Part shown: one piece after another, positions 11,049-22,866 of the stretch
Numbering within the stretch: position 1 is the stretch's first letter
Layout: every line of letters begins with the position of its first letter
Source: Labia minor
Taxonomy: Eukaryota > Arthropoda > Insecta > Dermaptera > Spongiphoridae
NCBI GenBank assembly: GCA_963082975.1
Contig: OY720350.1
Span: 40,789,851 to 40,853,850 of the forward strand
Direction: 5' to 3'
Length of the DNA stretch: 64,000 nucleotides
Position numbers and translations under genes: made by a program
The notes under the pieces: model-generated
What the model saw: the letters and a program-made list of their open reading frames with translations, nothing else
Database searches by the model: none
What the model was told of the DNA's origin: nothing

Positions 11049-12519
11049 CCCTTATATTTTTGAATCCTTGAGAGTTACAATTATACTATTATATATATAT
11101 TATTTATGTATATATAAATATTCATAAATATTATGTCTAATTTTTAATTCAATAAAAAGATAAATATAAAATAATATTTAAAAATATGTTATAATTATTT
11201 TTAAATAAAATATAAAAAAAACTAATTTATTATCATCATTTTTATATTAAATGACTGTTTTTGTTTTCTTTAGTAGGGTTTCTTGACATTTCAGTAAGGT
11301 CATCCGGATAGTTCCCTTTCAATTTTCACTTTGCATGCAGCATGAAAGACAAACACACACATCCGGCTCTTTTATTAATAAAACAATTAATTTCACCAGA
11401 TCGTTTGAAAGTTTAAACTTTTAGTGTTATGTTTAAATTGATAAAATACTAAAATAAAAAATGAAAAACTTAAAAAAAATCAGAATAATAAGTAATAGGA
11501 GTTATAAAAGTCAATGAATCAGTTAATTAATCATATATTTTTTTTTTGTATTCAACGTTAATTAATTAATTAACACTTAAGAAAAAAAATTGACTGGTTG
11601 AATAGAGGATCATGATCTTAAACTTTTAATAAATGTGTTTAATAGGAAGAAAGTTAAATGATTGGATCTTTATACTTTTAATCTTAAGTGTTACTAAAGC
11701 CAATATTCTTTATTGAAATTAGTTAAAAAAAAATTGATTGAGAAAAATAAAGATTTTTGAATGAAAATTGAAAGCAAAGTATTTTCTGATATTGAATTAA
11801 ATTTGTTTAAATATTATTTTAATAAATTTATATTCTAGATTAAAATGAAAATTAATTTTGTTATTTTTCTTAGAAATATTTTAATAATTTAATATTTATT
11901 TTAATAAATATTATTAAAAAAATATAATAAAGCGACATTTAAATATTTATTATTTGTTATTTTAATAAAAATAGAATTTTGAAAAGGTCTCATGAGTTAA
12001 TTAAATTGAATGAAAGAGCAAATTTGAGTTGAGCTCCATTTGAATTAAAATCAAGATAATTATATATATATATATTAATTGATAATAGAATGTTGGGAGA
12101 CGTTTGTTTTCTTAGGAGAGTCTGTTATCTACTGTCAATGTGTGGTTAAAATTAGGTTTATTTTATGTATTTATTTAATGACCCCTTTACAGCCGCTCGA
12201 ATAGGTTTCGTATTTATTTATTTATTTAATTATTGATATTTATATTATTTATTTATTTTTAATCTAACTATTAAACTGACGATGGCATATTATAATTGAG
12301 GCATTAACAACGTAAGTTTCCAACAATCCCTTATAATTTATAATAATAATATATAGGTAATAATAAGTAGAAATTATAAACTATTAAATTTTATATTACT
12401 AAATATATTTATTTCAATACCTTCAATTTTATAATAAATTAATTACTTAATAATAATTTCAAATTTAAAATTAATTTATTATTTAATTATTAATTTTCAA
12501 TTCGAATAGAACGCCCGTA
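11049..12519. other. AT-rich non-coding stretch
   Basis: No gene. A slightly GC-richer patch near 11270-11390 carries CATGCAGCATGAAAGACAAACACACAC. TTAATTAATTAATTAA runs occur near 11560. Nothing else was recognised. Confidence 0.45.
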
Positions 12520-12605
12520 GAATTAAACCATCTTCAAGCGGCAAATGAAAGGCCGCCGGCCGCCAAACTTTTCTCATGACATCGGCAAGCTATTTGCATT
12601 AATAT
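12520..12605. promoter_or_regulatory. Compact GC-rich island in AT desert
   Basis: About 85 bp stand out sharply: CGCCCGTAGAATTAAACC, GGCCGCCGGCCGCC (12551-12564), CATGACATCGGC and an ATTTGCAT octamer near 12593. There is no ORF and no relation to the repeat families here. The composition suggests a conserved non-coding or regulatory element, but this is inference. Confidence 0.25.
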
Positions 12606-14159
12606 TTTTATTTTATTTTATATACATACAATTTTTTTTCTTCAAGACAAACATTATATGACAAATGAAATGTACAAACGTATTATTTTTAATAAATTAA
12701 TTATGAAAAATATTTTTTTTTTAATTAATGAAAAATAAATAAATTAAAAATTAAATAATAAAAAAATTCTTGGAAGATATTAATTTTCAATCAAATTTTA
12801 AGTTAAATGATTATTTTTTACTATATAAGAAAAATAATAAGACAAAACCTGAAGAAATAAAAGATAAAAAAAAACAATAATAAATAATTTTTTTAATAAA
12901 ATTAAAAAAAATAAATAAACACCACCGACTAACGATGTTTCATGAGCTTTTGCTTCCCTTCTAAGAAAATATTTTTTCAAATTTTAATGTTTATCACTAA
13001 AAATTTGGGTATTTTTTCATTTTTATTTAATTCTAAGAAATTTTTAATAGTTTATCCTTATAAATGAAAAAAAAAATAAAAAATAAAAAATCACTTTTTT
13101 TTTATGATATAAAAATTTTAAGTACTTATTTACAAAAACAATTATTAATTTCTTCGTTGGTTTAATTCCTTCTTTGAAAATTAACATTGAAATGCAAGTT
13201 TTAATTATTTTATTTATTTATTTTTTATTTTTTTTTTTATTTAATAATGAGTATTAAGTCCAATTATACACATTTTTAATTTTTTTATTTTTATTTTATT
13301 TTTTTCTAAATTTATTTTTCTATTTTTTTTTTTTTATTTAATAAATTTTTCAATTTGGTGGGATTTGAACTTTTGATGAAAATTTCCCTATGTAACGAGT
13401 ATAACAAATAAGTTACGTTTGACAATATTATTGTTAACATATAATAGTTTTAACAAAAAATTATCCATAGTTATTTATCTTAATAAAGAATTTATTACAA
13501 TAAATTGTTTTTAAATTAATTGTACTTTTTTTTCTCCTCTTAAAAATAATTCAATATTTAATTATAATAAAAATAAGTTTAATTTTTAATAGTATATTTA
13601 ACATTTTCTATATATGTATATATAAGATGGTAGGTTTAATCAATTGGACTATAGACAGATTTGTTTCCTAAAAACATTTTATTAAATTAGAAAAATTTTA
13701 AATATTTACAATAAATACAATAATATATTCTTACCTAAAAACAAATTGGTTTTTATAGTCAATTCTTATCTTATCTTGTTGATAACTAAATAACTTAAGA
13801 GTATAATTAATGATTTTCCAATTTATAAAATTTAATTTACCTAACCTTAACACACAACAATTCCGTTTCATTATTGTAATACAAACTTAGAAATATTAAG
13901 TTAATATAATTAATATTATTTATTTATTAATACCAATTAATAATATTAATTATTTATAAATAATTCTATTAATAATAAAATTGTGATACCAACTTAAGAA
14001 TATTAAAATAATATAATTATTATTTTACATATATAATTCATTTTTGACATATAATGTAAATATATATAAATGTACATAGAGATATTAATTTTTTTTCATT
14101 TTTTTGTTTTTTTTTTTTAATTCAATTTAAATAATAAATCGATATCTTTTCCTATTCTA
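12606..14159. other. AT-rich non-coding stretch with a decayed tRNA-like segment
   Basis: Long poly-T/poly-A tracts. At about 13355-13414, minus strand, AAAGTTCAAATCCCACC resembles a tRNA B box with a poor A box about 35 bases upstream; this may be an old SINE head. A 60-codon lysine/phenylalanine frame at 12798-12980 is judged random. Confidence 0.35.
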
Positions 14160-14410
14160 CGTTGAGTGACAGGAAAGAATGATTCATTGGATTTCTGGAA
14201 TTGAATTCTCTTCTCTGTAGAAGATGCATTCCTTTTTGACACTTTACCTTGTATTTATTTATTTGGCCGGGTCTCTGTTTGTAATCCACTTAGCGTCGGT
14301 GTAAAGACGGGTAGCTGTTACCCGGGTGCACAAGTGGACCTGATCCCTTTCGAATCGCGGGCACCGGTCCCTTTGAGAATCCAACTAAATGAATTATCCC
14401 TTTCAAACCA
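14160..14410. promoter_or_regulatory. GC-richer unique island
   Basis: A block of about 250 bp rises out of AT desert, with GGCCGGGTCTCTG, GCGTCGGTGTAAAGACGGG, GTTACCCGGGTGCAC and CGAATCGCGGGCACCGG between 14263 and 14370. It shares no sequence with the transposons here and has no coherent ORF. Possible regulatory element. Confidence 0.25.
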
Positions 14411-14826
14411 TTGAATTTGATCCCTAGATACATTTTATTAGTATTATTCTCCTCTCCTCTTTTTTTTTTTTAAGCTCAAAAGCAAATAGCACCATTGAAC
14501 GTGAGACATCAGATTCACACACACACACACACACATATACACAAATACACATTCTTGTCGAGATTCTATAGAGACATATTATATGAGAAAATATACAACT
14601 TTCAAGAATCCGGTTTTCGAATAAGAAATAATCCTTAAAGGTTGTTAAAGCCAATATCGATTTAATGATACACGGTGAGGATAAAAAAAAAAATCCTCGT
14701 AAAACGAAAAACAGGTGGTAGACGATATTCACAAACAACAATATGAACAAGAATAAAATAAAATTCTAGAATATTTAAAAATATTTTATGATTTTTCTTC
14801 TCACAATGATAAGTGAAATTATATAG
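14411..14826. other. Non-coding stretch with a CA microsatellite
   Basis: (CA)n runs at 14517-14550 and a poly-T tract at 14461-14472. A 108-codon minus-strand frame (14424-14750) crosses the microsatellite and shows no protein family; it is not called. Confidence 0.4.
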
Positions 14827-15420
14827 CTGGAGTGTCTCCACTCGACTATCTCGCAGTTTGAATTGGATTAAATAACATAATATATTATATATTTAAATTA
14901 AATTTAATTAATTATAATTTATAAATTAAAATTAAAAAATAATATTTATTAAACCAGCGCATGTTTGACTCTTTGTTGATGGCACCACGTCACGTGTTGG
15001 CGCGTGAGATTTGCAGTGTTAAAAAATTAATTCTGGTACTTTCAGCGATTCAATCAAACTGAAATTCTATATAAAGCAGTTTTATACAATTTTTTATCAT
15101 GTGAAAAATTATCAAACATCCATCTTTATTTTTACCGTCACTTTTGAGGAAAAAAAATCAAAACGTTGTAGGTAATGACCATCTTCCGGTAGAGCTACAT
15201 TTCTCAAAAGTTGACAGAAAATTATGAATTTTGAATAATGCCCATGTACCAAATTTCATCATTCTAGATTAAACCGTTTTTGCGTAATCTTGGTTACATA
15301 CATACACACACAGACATTTTTCTCAACCTTAGTGAAAATGATTCAGGAACCTTCAAAACGTATAAAAACATCAAAATCTCAACATCGAAAATTTTCATGA
15401 TTGTAAAAAAAATAATACAT

Positions 15421-15455
<35 letters not shown>

Positions 15456-15568
15456 CATTTTTCTCGACCTTAGTGAAAATTATTCAGGGACCTTCAAAAC
15501 GTATAAAAACATCAAAATCTCAACATTGAAAATTTTCGTGATCGCAATACTATCCCTTACTAGATAGT
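14827..15568 (-). mobile_element. Family A element, copy 3, with duplicated left arm
   Basis: In plus-strand order the hairpin end CTGGAGTGTCTCCACTC is followed by GACTATCTCGC and the element runs to the left terminus at 15568. All family modules are present: CGTGTTGGCGCGTG, the GGTACATGGG module near 15246 (inverted) and the microsatellite. The left arm (ATTCAGG..CCTTCAAAACG) is present twice, at about 15312-15400 and 15451-15543, each next to its own (CA)n or (CA)n(GA)n run. So one copy of arm plus microsatellite was tandemly duplicated. Confidence 0.7.
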
Positions 15569-16660
15569 AAAAATAAAAAAAAATAAACAATTAGAGTATT
15601 AAACCCACTTCCTCTTCTATATACCACATACACATATTATAATTTAAATTTATTGATTTAATACCAAAACCACGTCTTAATGTCATCTACCTTAAAAGTT
15701 GGTTTATTTTATTTTTAAATGAATTTTATTAATAAAAGGAATAAAATATTGAAAACAACAATTAATTAATTATTTTGTAAAAAATAAAGGAAAAAATAAA
15801 ATAGAAATTATTTCATTTAATATATTTTATTTTTCATAGAAACTTTTTTTTTTTTACTATTAATAGATAAATATAATATAATAATACATTTACGAATAAA
15901 TAAATTAAATACATGCTATTAATATAAATTGCTTTTATAATTAAATGAATAAGCTCACATAAGAAAATAAATATTATAGAATAAGAGTATATTTTTTTTT
16001 AAAAAAAAACAAAAATAAATAAATAAATAAAAAATAATTAAACCAACAAAAAAAAAAAAAATTTGTAGGATCGATATGAAATTATTTCTTATTTTAGTTG
16101 GTTTAGTTATTTTTTATTTTTTCGTTTTTCTTTTTAGTACCATTAATAAATATAAAATTTCTATTTTTAAGAAAAATATAGAAATAAACAGTAATTTTGG
16201 TATGTATAAGTAGAAGTATATATAAATATAATATATTAATCTTAATATTGAAATAAATAATTAATTTATAAATAAAAATTAAATAATTAATAATTTCTTG
16301 ATTAGAAGAAGTCATCATAAATATTTTCAGATTCAAAATAGAATATAAATCGATTTCAGTCAATTTATTCATGATTGGAGTCATCTTTGTTTTTCTCTTC
16401 TTTAATATCTTTTTTGAGAGGTGTACTACAACAAAACAAAGATTAATATTATTAGACGAATATAATTTTAATATATTATATGATTTTTTATATGTATAAA
16501 TCATTTTATAATAAAAATCAATTTATTAAAGTAAAAATGTCAAGTGAATAAAAAATTATATTGGTTTGGTATAAAATTTTATATTTTTAGTAACTTCGTC
16601 AACCTCTTTCAAGAGTATTATTCAATAAATGTGATTATGCATATAATCTTTGAATTTAAT
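15569..16660. other. AT-rich non-coding stretch
   Basis: Almost pure A/T with A-runs at 16048-16060. The 133-codon minus-strand frame at 16103-16504 is made of Ile/Asn/Lys/Phe/Tyr, as expected of random AT-rich DNA, and is not called. Confidence 0.45.
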
Positions 16661-16938
16661 TTATAAATAAGAGTTTAAACCATAATAAAATACCTACAAT
16701 ATATAAAAAAACAAAATAATATTTTTTGTATTTCATTATAATTTGACAAATTTCTTTGAAAAAATTGGTGGGGTGGGGGAGGGGATAACTTATTTAAATT
16801 TATAAATAAGAGTGTTTAAACCATAATAAAATACCTACAATATATAAAAAAATAAAACAATATTTTTTTGTATTTCATTATAATTTGACAAATCTCTTTG
16901 AAAAAATTGGTGGAGTGGGGGAGGGGAGAACTCATTTT
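16661..16938. repeat. Direct tandem duplication, 139-bp period, two units
   Basis: The unit starts TTATAAATAAGAGT and runs through CATAATAAAATACCTACAAT to a GGTGGGGTGGGGGAGGGG G-run. The second unit begins at about 16800 and differs by a few bases (GTTT insertion, AGTGGG for GGTGGG). No transposon ends are visible, so it looks like a local duplication. Confidence 0.7.
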
Positions 16939-17885
16939 CAAATCATCAAAACATTATTCATTAATTTAATTAAAAATATATATTTTTTTTTCTAAATTTA
17001 TTACTATTTAAGTAATTCAATAAAGATAAAAAAAATAATAATGGTAATATTATTATACCATAATATATTATATTATTGAATTTTAAATATAATACAATAA
17101 TTTATAATTAAATTAAAAATAATATTATGTAGAAAATGGAATGATATATATATATTAGTTATATTTATTACACTTTTATATATTTAAGTATATAATAGTT
17201 TTAAGATATTTTTTTAAAGAATTTGCCACATTGGAATTCTTTTTAATTTTTAATCTAAATATAATACCATTTTAATTATATATTTTTTTTTTTGATTGAT
17301 TTAATTTGTTAATATTTATTAGCTATATTATCGTATAAGGAAGTTGTGAAATTTATTATTAATTAATTAATTCAAATAATAGAAAAGAAATAGAATAATA
17401 CAGGTTTGACTTAATCGAGTATTTGATTTCAAAAAGTCACTGAAGTGTTTTTATATTTATTTATTTATGTTATATACTATTGATATATATTTTATATTTT
17501 TTTTATAAAATGTATTGTTTATGATTCATTTCAGAAATTTGGGGTTAACAATTATTCTAAAAAATACCCAGAATTTTTATTTTTTTATTTTTATACACTT
17601 TTCATTTTTACTTTTTATTTATTTTATTTTTGAAAAATTGTAATTATTTATTTCATTTATGGTAATATTATATATAAATATTGTTTTTTTATGTATTCCA
17701 ATAATTTTTCACATTTGGGGGACTGTATAGGCCTTATTGACTTTATTTCTTTAAAGAATAATCTATGCTATCTATCTATTTTCTCAGTATTGAATCTACA
17801 TTTCTGAAAAAATTCATAATAATATAAAAATTTATTTATACAAATATTAAGAATTCTTTTCATACCAAATACCACAAAAAATTAG
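16939..17885. other. AT-rich non-coding stretch
   Basis: TA-rich with no ORF of note. A CACATTTGGGGGACTGTATAGGCC patch near 17710 is the only GC-richer piece. Confidence 0.45.
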
Positions 17886-18505
17886 CTGGAGTGTCTCCAC
17901 TCGACTATCTCGCAATTTGAATTGGATTAAATAACATAATATATTATATTCAAATTAAATTTAATTAATTATAAATTATAAATAATAAATATTAAACCAG
18001 CGCATGTTTGGCTTTTTGTTGATAGCACCACGTCACATGTTGGCGCGTGAGAATTGCAGTGTTAAAAAATTAATTCTGGTAATTTCAGCGAATCAATCAA
18101 GCTGAAATTCTATATATAGCAGTTTTATACAATCTTTAATCATGTGAAAAATTATCAAACATATATCTTTATTTTTACGGTCACTTTAGAGGAAAAATTT
18201 TCAAACGTTGTAGGTAATGACCCTCTTCCGGTTGAGCTACATTTCTCAAAAGTTGATAGAAAACTACGAATTTTGAATAATGCTCATGTACCAAATTTCA
18301 TCATTCTAGCTCAAACCGTTTTTGCGTAATCTTGTCTACATACATACACACACACACACATACACACACACACATACATACACACACACACACAGACATT
18401 TTTCTCAACCTTAGTGAAAATGATTCAGGAACCTTCAAAACGTATAAAAACATCAAAATCTCAACATCGAAAATTTTCGTGATCGCAATATAGTGGCGAG
18501 ATAGT
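17886..18505 (-). mobile_element. Family A element, copy 4
   Basis: The right-end hairpin CTGGAGTGTCTCCACTC and GACTATCTCGC are at 17886-17913. The element ends at GGCGAGATAGT (18495-18505) followed by an A-run, the complement of the usual T-run target. The (CA)n microsatellite is at 18347-18394. The open frame 18144-18329 is the same in-family segment that stays open by chance in other copies (1076-1261, minus) and has no known domain. One of the more intact copies. Confidence 0.75.
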
Positions 18506-18571
18506 AAAAAAGAATTACCAACAAAATTGAATTAATTAATTAATGTTAAATGAAACAAATCGAAATAAGCT

Positions 18572-18913
18572 TTACCTTTGATTTTCATTATTGTGCAATA
18601 AAGAAAAGCAGACGTGACATATATTGTGTTTAGTCCATTGATAGATTAATTCATAGTCGCTCATATCCTCCTCGTCCTCGACCACGTCCTCCCACTCATC
18701 ATCATCATCATCCGTACCTTCCTCTTCATCTACAGATTCGTCTTCATCAAAAGATGTGGAATATGAATATATATCACCACTGGAACTGGATAATTCCCAA
18801 TTATTCAATTCATCCAAATCGGAAAAACTTGGGTCATCATCAAACGTGGAATCCGATGAAGCGGAAGATGGACTCGATGAATAGCTGTACGGGCATTGGT
18901 TACGGATGGTCAT
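18572..18913 (-). CDS. Unrecognised acidic protein, probable first coding exon
   Basis: The 113-codon frame starts at an ATG in a good invertebrate context (TATAAAAATGACC). It has serine-rich sequence in residues 8-23, then aspartate/glutamate-rich tracts (residues 24-35, 55-85 with a DDDDDEWED core) and ends YELIYQWTKHNICHVCFSLL. Codon use is clearly more GC-balanced than the surrounding desert, as expected of real coding DNA. Its apparent stop lies in CAAAG|GTAAAG, a good splice donor, so the frame probably continues in an exon at lower coordinates; an A element sits just there (17886-18505). I recognise no family; the acidic stretch suggests a nuclear or chromatin-linked or scaffold protein, but this is guesswork. 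Confidence 0.5.
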   Translation of the reverse strand: MTIRNQCPYSYSSSPSSASSDSTFDDDPSFSDLDELNNWELSSSSGDIYSYSTSFDEDESVDEEEGTDDDDDEWEDVVEDEEDMSDYELIYQWTKHNICHVCFSLLHNNENQR

Positions 18914-19024
18914 TTTTATAAAATTTCAATAATCTAGAAACAAATAGATATTTTATTTTTTGAGATGATCTTTAAATGAAATCCTTGAAATAAATACAAA
19001 TCATTCTTTATATATTTATCATGG

Positions 19025-19069
<45 letters not shown>

Positions 19070-19720
19070 GATTTCATAGAATGGATTAGAAACGATTTAT
19101 TCATGAAATACATAAAAATAATTATTATTATAAATTATCGATCATTTATTTCAAATAACTTGACATTTTTCAATTCGACGTAAATAACATTCATGACTTA
19201 TTGTTTTATCACATTTGATAAACTAGAAAATTATATTATTCTATGTATATTATTCATTGTATAATCTATAGACATAAATATATACTCTTCATTAAAATTT
19301 AAATTAATATTTATTTATCTTTAATTCATTCAAACACTAATTAATAATATTGTTAATAATAATATAAATAGATAATATTAATAATATTTTTAATCATGAC
19401 TTTCTCTCATTTTTAATTGCAATTATTATTAAGTATTTTTTTTTTGCTTTAATTTATCTATATACGTATGCATATGTTATTATATATCGTAAGAGAAAAT
19501 TGCGAAATTTCGAATTTGACTTTGACTCCAAATAATGTTACGAATAGAATATAAAAACTAAAAACTGTTGAAAACTGAAATACCATATTTAATGGAATGT
19601 TATATCGGATTTTTTCCTTAAATTAGCTAATCAGAAATAGTACTTTACATTAATGGTTTGATACCTTTTTTAAATTTTGTGATAGTTTTGATTAAACTTG
19701 CTTCAAAGTAAAAAAAAAAT
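18914..19720. other. AT-rich stretch upstream of the acidic exon, with (AT)18
   Basis: A perfect AT dinucleotide run covers about 19029-19064. No clear TATA box or initiator could be singled out for the exon at 18913 in this composition. Confidence 0.5.
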
Positions 19721-20291
19721 CTGGAGTCTCTCCACTCGACTATCTCGCAAATTTGAATTGAATTAAATAACATATAATATATTTAAATTAAATTTAATTA
19801 TTTATAAATTATAAATTAAAATTAATAAATAATATTTATTAAACCAGGCCGTGTTTGGTTCTTTGTTGGTGGCACCGCATCACGTGCTGGCGCGTGATTA
19901 AAAAATTAATTCCGGTACTTTCAGTAATTCAATCAAGCTGAAATTCTATATATAGCAGTTTTATACAATTTATAATTATGTGAAAAACTATCAAACATAT
20001 ATCTCTATTTTTACGGTCAGTTTAGAGAAAAAAATGAAAACGTGGTAGGTAATGACCCTCTTCCGGATGAGCTGCATTTCTCAAAAGCTGATAGAAAATT
20101 ATAAATTTTGAATAATGCCCGAATAGTAGTTTTTATATAATCTTGTCTACATACACCCATACATACACAAAAACATTTTTCTCAACCCTACAATTAGTGA
20201 AAATGACTCAGAGACATTCAAAACGTATAAAAACATCAAAATCTCGATATCGAAAATTTTCGTGATCCAAGTACTATCTCTGGCGAAATAA
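19721..20291 (-). mobile_element. Family A element, copy 5
   Basis: The right-end sequence CTGGAGTCTCTCCACTCGACTATCTCGC starts at 19721, so the hairpin stem is GAGT/ACTC with one base changed. The left end is decayed (GGCGAAATAATA at about 20280-20291). The microsatellite is short and the GATGAAATTTGG module is deleted around 20120-20130. It inserted next to an A-run. An older copy than those at 17886 and 45688. Confidence 0.7.
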
Positions 20292-20837
20292 TAAAAAAAT
20301 TTGTTTAAAATAAAAAATATTTTATTTACTTTAATGTACTCTAAAAGGATATAAAATGTGAATTTTCACTATTACTTCTTTCAAAGAATCTTTTTTTAGG
20401 TAATTAACTTTATCACATTATTAATATTGATTAATATAAACTAGGGACTAAATTCATAATTAACTTTTGGAGAAAAAAATTACAAAAGAGTGTAAAAAAT
20501 AGGTTGTGGCGGTAACAGAATGTTGTGTTATGTTTTGTCCGTTTGCAATTCACTGATTTATAGGACTTTAAATTTTACAAAATACCAAGAAATCATAATT
20601 TTTTTATACAATCGGTCTACACACACTGTTTGGAATGTAAAAAAATTAACACTGCTATATTTTCGCCATTTGAAAACGGTTTATATATCCCTTTTTATCG
20701 GTATATATCGTTTTATATTTATATCTATATCTATATATATGTATATATATTTTTTGTTTCATCCCTCATTCGACCATCGAGGTTTCGGGAAATTCCAAAA
20801 TGTTTTTATGGACTTTAAATTTCAATATTTAATGGCT
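20292..20837. other. AT-rich non-coding stretch
   Basis: Includes a TATATCTATATC run near 20710-20745. The overlapping frames from 20520 to 20921 arise from these runs and the island that follows; they are not called as genes. Confidence 0.4.
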
Positions 20838-20925
20838 TTTTGGGTCGCAGGTAAAAAGCCCCTGGAGCTGGAGGCCAGACAGCGTGACGCTCCTCCCCGC
20901 GGCCCTTCACCACCACAGTAGCTTA
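20838..20925. promoter_or_regulatory. Very GC-rich 70-bp island
   Basis: From GGGTCGCAG to CACCACAG the sequence is about two thirds G+C inside near-80-percent AT DNA. It starts after CTTTTTGGGTCGCAG, which could be a splice acceptor, and ends CACAGTAGCTT. In no frame do I recognise a domain, so it may be a short exon of either strand or a conserved non-coding element. Confidence 0.25.
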
Positions 20926-22267
20926 AAAGAAAAGGGCAAAAAACAAAAAAAAAAAAATCATAATCCAGGAATGTGGATCTACATATTTCTCTAAAAGCAA
21001 AAATATTATTTTTGTGTCCTAATTGGATGCATCGTTCAACTAATTGACATCCCAGGAATAATAAATAAACGTGAATATAATTCTATATGGCATTTATATT
21101 TATATTTAAATAAATAAATATTTCAAATGCGAAATAAAATGAAAAGAGTAATGATAATTTATGTTTTTCAATTTTACAATTCTACTTTTTTTTCCATTTC
21201 CTCTTCAGGTTTAATTAAAATTGATAGTAAAAATAAATAAATAAATAAATAAAAATATAAAGAATTAATCGAAATATATTTCAAAAATAATTGATTTTGC
21301 TTAATTATTATTTATTATGTAAATAAAAAAAAAACAACCACTAAATTTAAATTATCCAAGTGGACACTAGAATAACATAACGTAAAATAATTATGAAAAA
21401 TTCTTGGAGCTTAAATTACACATATTTTATTTACGACTTCCAATAATATAAAAAATAATTAAAATAATTAATAAATGAATCTAAAAATGAATATTGATTG
21501 GTAAAATTTAATTTCTTAGGTAAATAGCAGTGATTTTTATAACGTTTTTCTTAACTTCAATTGGCATCTGTCTCTCTGACTGTCTGTTCGCTCTTTTGAC
21601 AAATTGAAATCGATTTTTCATCGACTTTTTATTGAGATAGACTTTTGAAAATTTTTATAGATATTTCAATGGATCCCTAGAAGGTAAAGAAGAAATATAA
21701 TTGAATTATAATTAATTAATTTTAATATAATTAGCTATTAGTAACTAACTCCATTTGTATTGCTTCGATTAATTTTTTTTCAACGGATTTTGAAACATAA
21801 ATATTGATTTCAGGATAGATTTTCATTTTGAACGTATTTAAAAATATTTTATAGCATTAAAATTAATGATGAATTCTTATTAATCAGTTGTATCGCCAAT
21901 GAGGAGGGGTCTCTTCCCCTCAGATGATATCTTTTTTTTATACATTGTATATGTCCCCGATAGAAAGGAAACAAAACAATAGAATAACCTTTTTTTTATG
22001 AAGACAATATATATATATATATATACATTTATAAAATCTCATATTAATAAAAATTATTTATTTATAAATATAATATAATAATTATTATTCAATAATAACA
22101 TTTACTTAACATAAATGCATAAAATCAATTTTGGAAGATTAATATATTTTTTTGTTTTATTCAATTTGTAAATTTTTGTATAACTTCATCTTTTCTATTT
22201 CTCTTGTTATATTATATAAATATACCATATTAAAATTGCACTAAAAAGAATAAAATAATATAAATAT
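20926..22267. other. AT-rich non-coding stretch
   Basis: No gene. AATA repeats occur near 21230-21255 and TATATA near 22006-22023. The segment ACTAAAAAGAATAAAATAAT at about 22239 recurs at 22302 inside the fold-back element that follows, so that element's left edge is partly duplicated. Confidence 0.45.
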
Positions 22268-22866
22268 ATAAAATTTTTATAAAATAACGTTTTTCCAATG
22301 GACTAAAAAGAATAAAATAATCTTTCTAGAAGCCTGACAAAGTTTATGGATGAATTGCTTCGTATTCAACGAAAAACGTTGGGCGCATTTAGTTCTATGC
22401 AATTAACTTCCTTTAGAGAGCTATAATAAATATATACCACACCTAAACACTTAATTAACAAGTAACACTATTTCTTCAAATATAATCAACTATTTCGGAT
22501 TTGATTGATAATATGTAAATTTAATAAAAATTCTTTTAAATTTTGATACATACTTTGATAGTGAAAAATAATAAAAGATTAATTTATTAGCTCTTAAACT
22601 ATCAATTTTATTGCAGGATAAAAAAATTTGTCACTTTATGTGTTTAATAAAATTTTTATTATTACAAAAATTTGACTTGATTGTTCATTATTTACGTTGG
22701 GTGCATTTAGTTTAATTTATTTATAATTTATTTATAATTAAACTAAATGCACCCAACGTTTTTCGTTGAATATGAAGCAATACATCCATAAACTTTGTCA
22801 GGCTTCTAGAAAGATTATTTTATTCTTTTTAGTCCATTGGAAAAACGTTATTTTATAAAAAATTTT
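22268..22866. mobile_element. Fold-back element with about 128-bp terminal inverted repeats
   Basis: Left arm 22268-22395 and right arm about 22735-22866 are near-perfect inverted copies; both carry AATCTTTCTAGAAGCCTGAC and CAACGAAAAACGTTGGG. Next to the right arm, 22694-22760 is a second nested palindrome made of the inner tip of the arm (ACGTTGGGTGCATTTAGTTT and its inverse). No ORF. Family is not recognised; the long arms fit MITE or fold-back elements. Confidence 0.75.

Noticed and set aside
13355-13414. tRNA gene on the minus strand
   Set aside because: Only a B-box-like AGTTCAAATCCC is clear; the acceptor and anticodon stems do not pair. At most an old SINE head.
16103-16504. 133-codon minus-strand frame
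   Set aside because: Composition is only Ile/Asn/Lys/Phe/Tyr/Leu as random AT-rich DNA gives; no start context, domain or splice signal.
20520-20921. 133-codon plus-strand frame ending in a proline-rich tail
   Set aside because: It spans TATATC repeats and then a GC-rich island; no domain and no protein-like codon use over most of its length.
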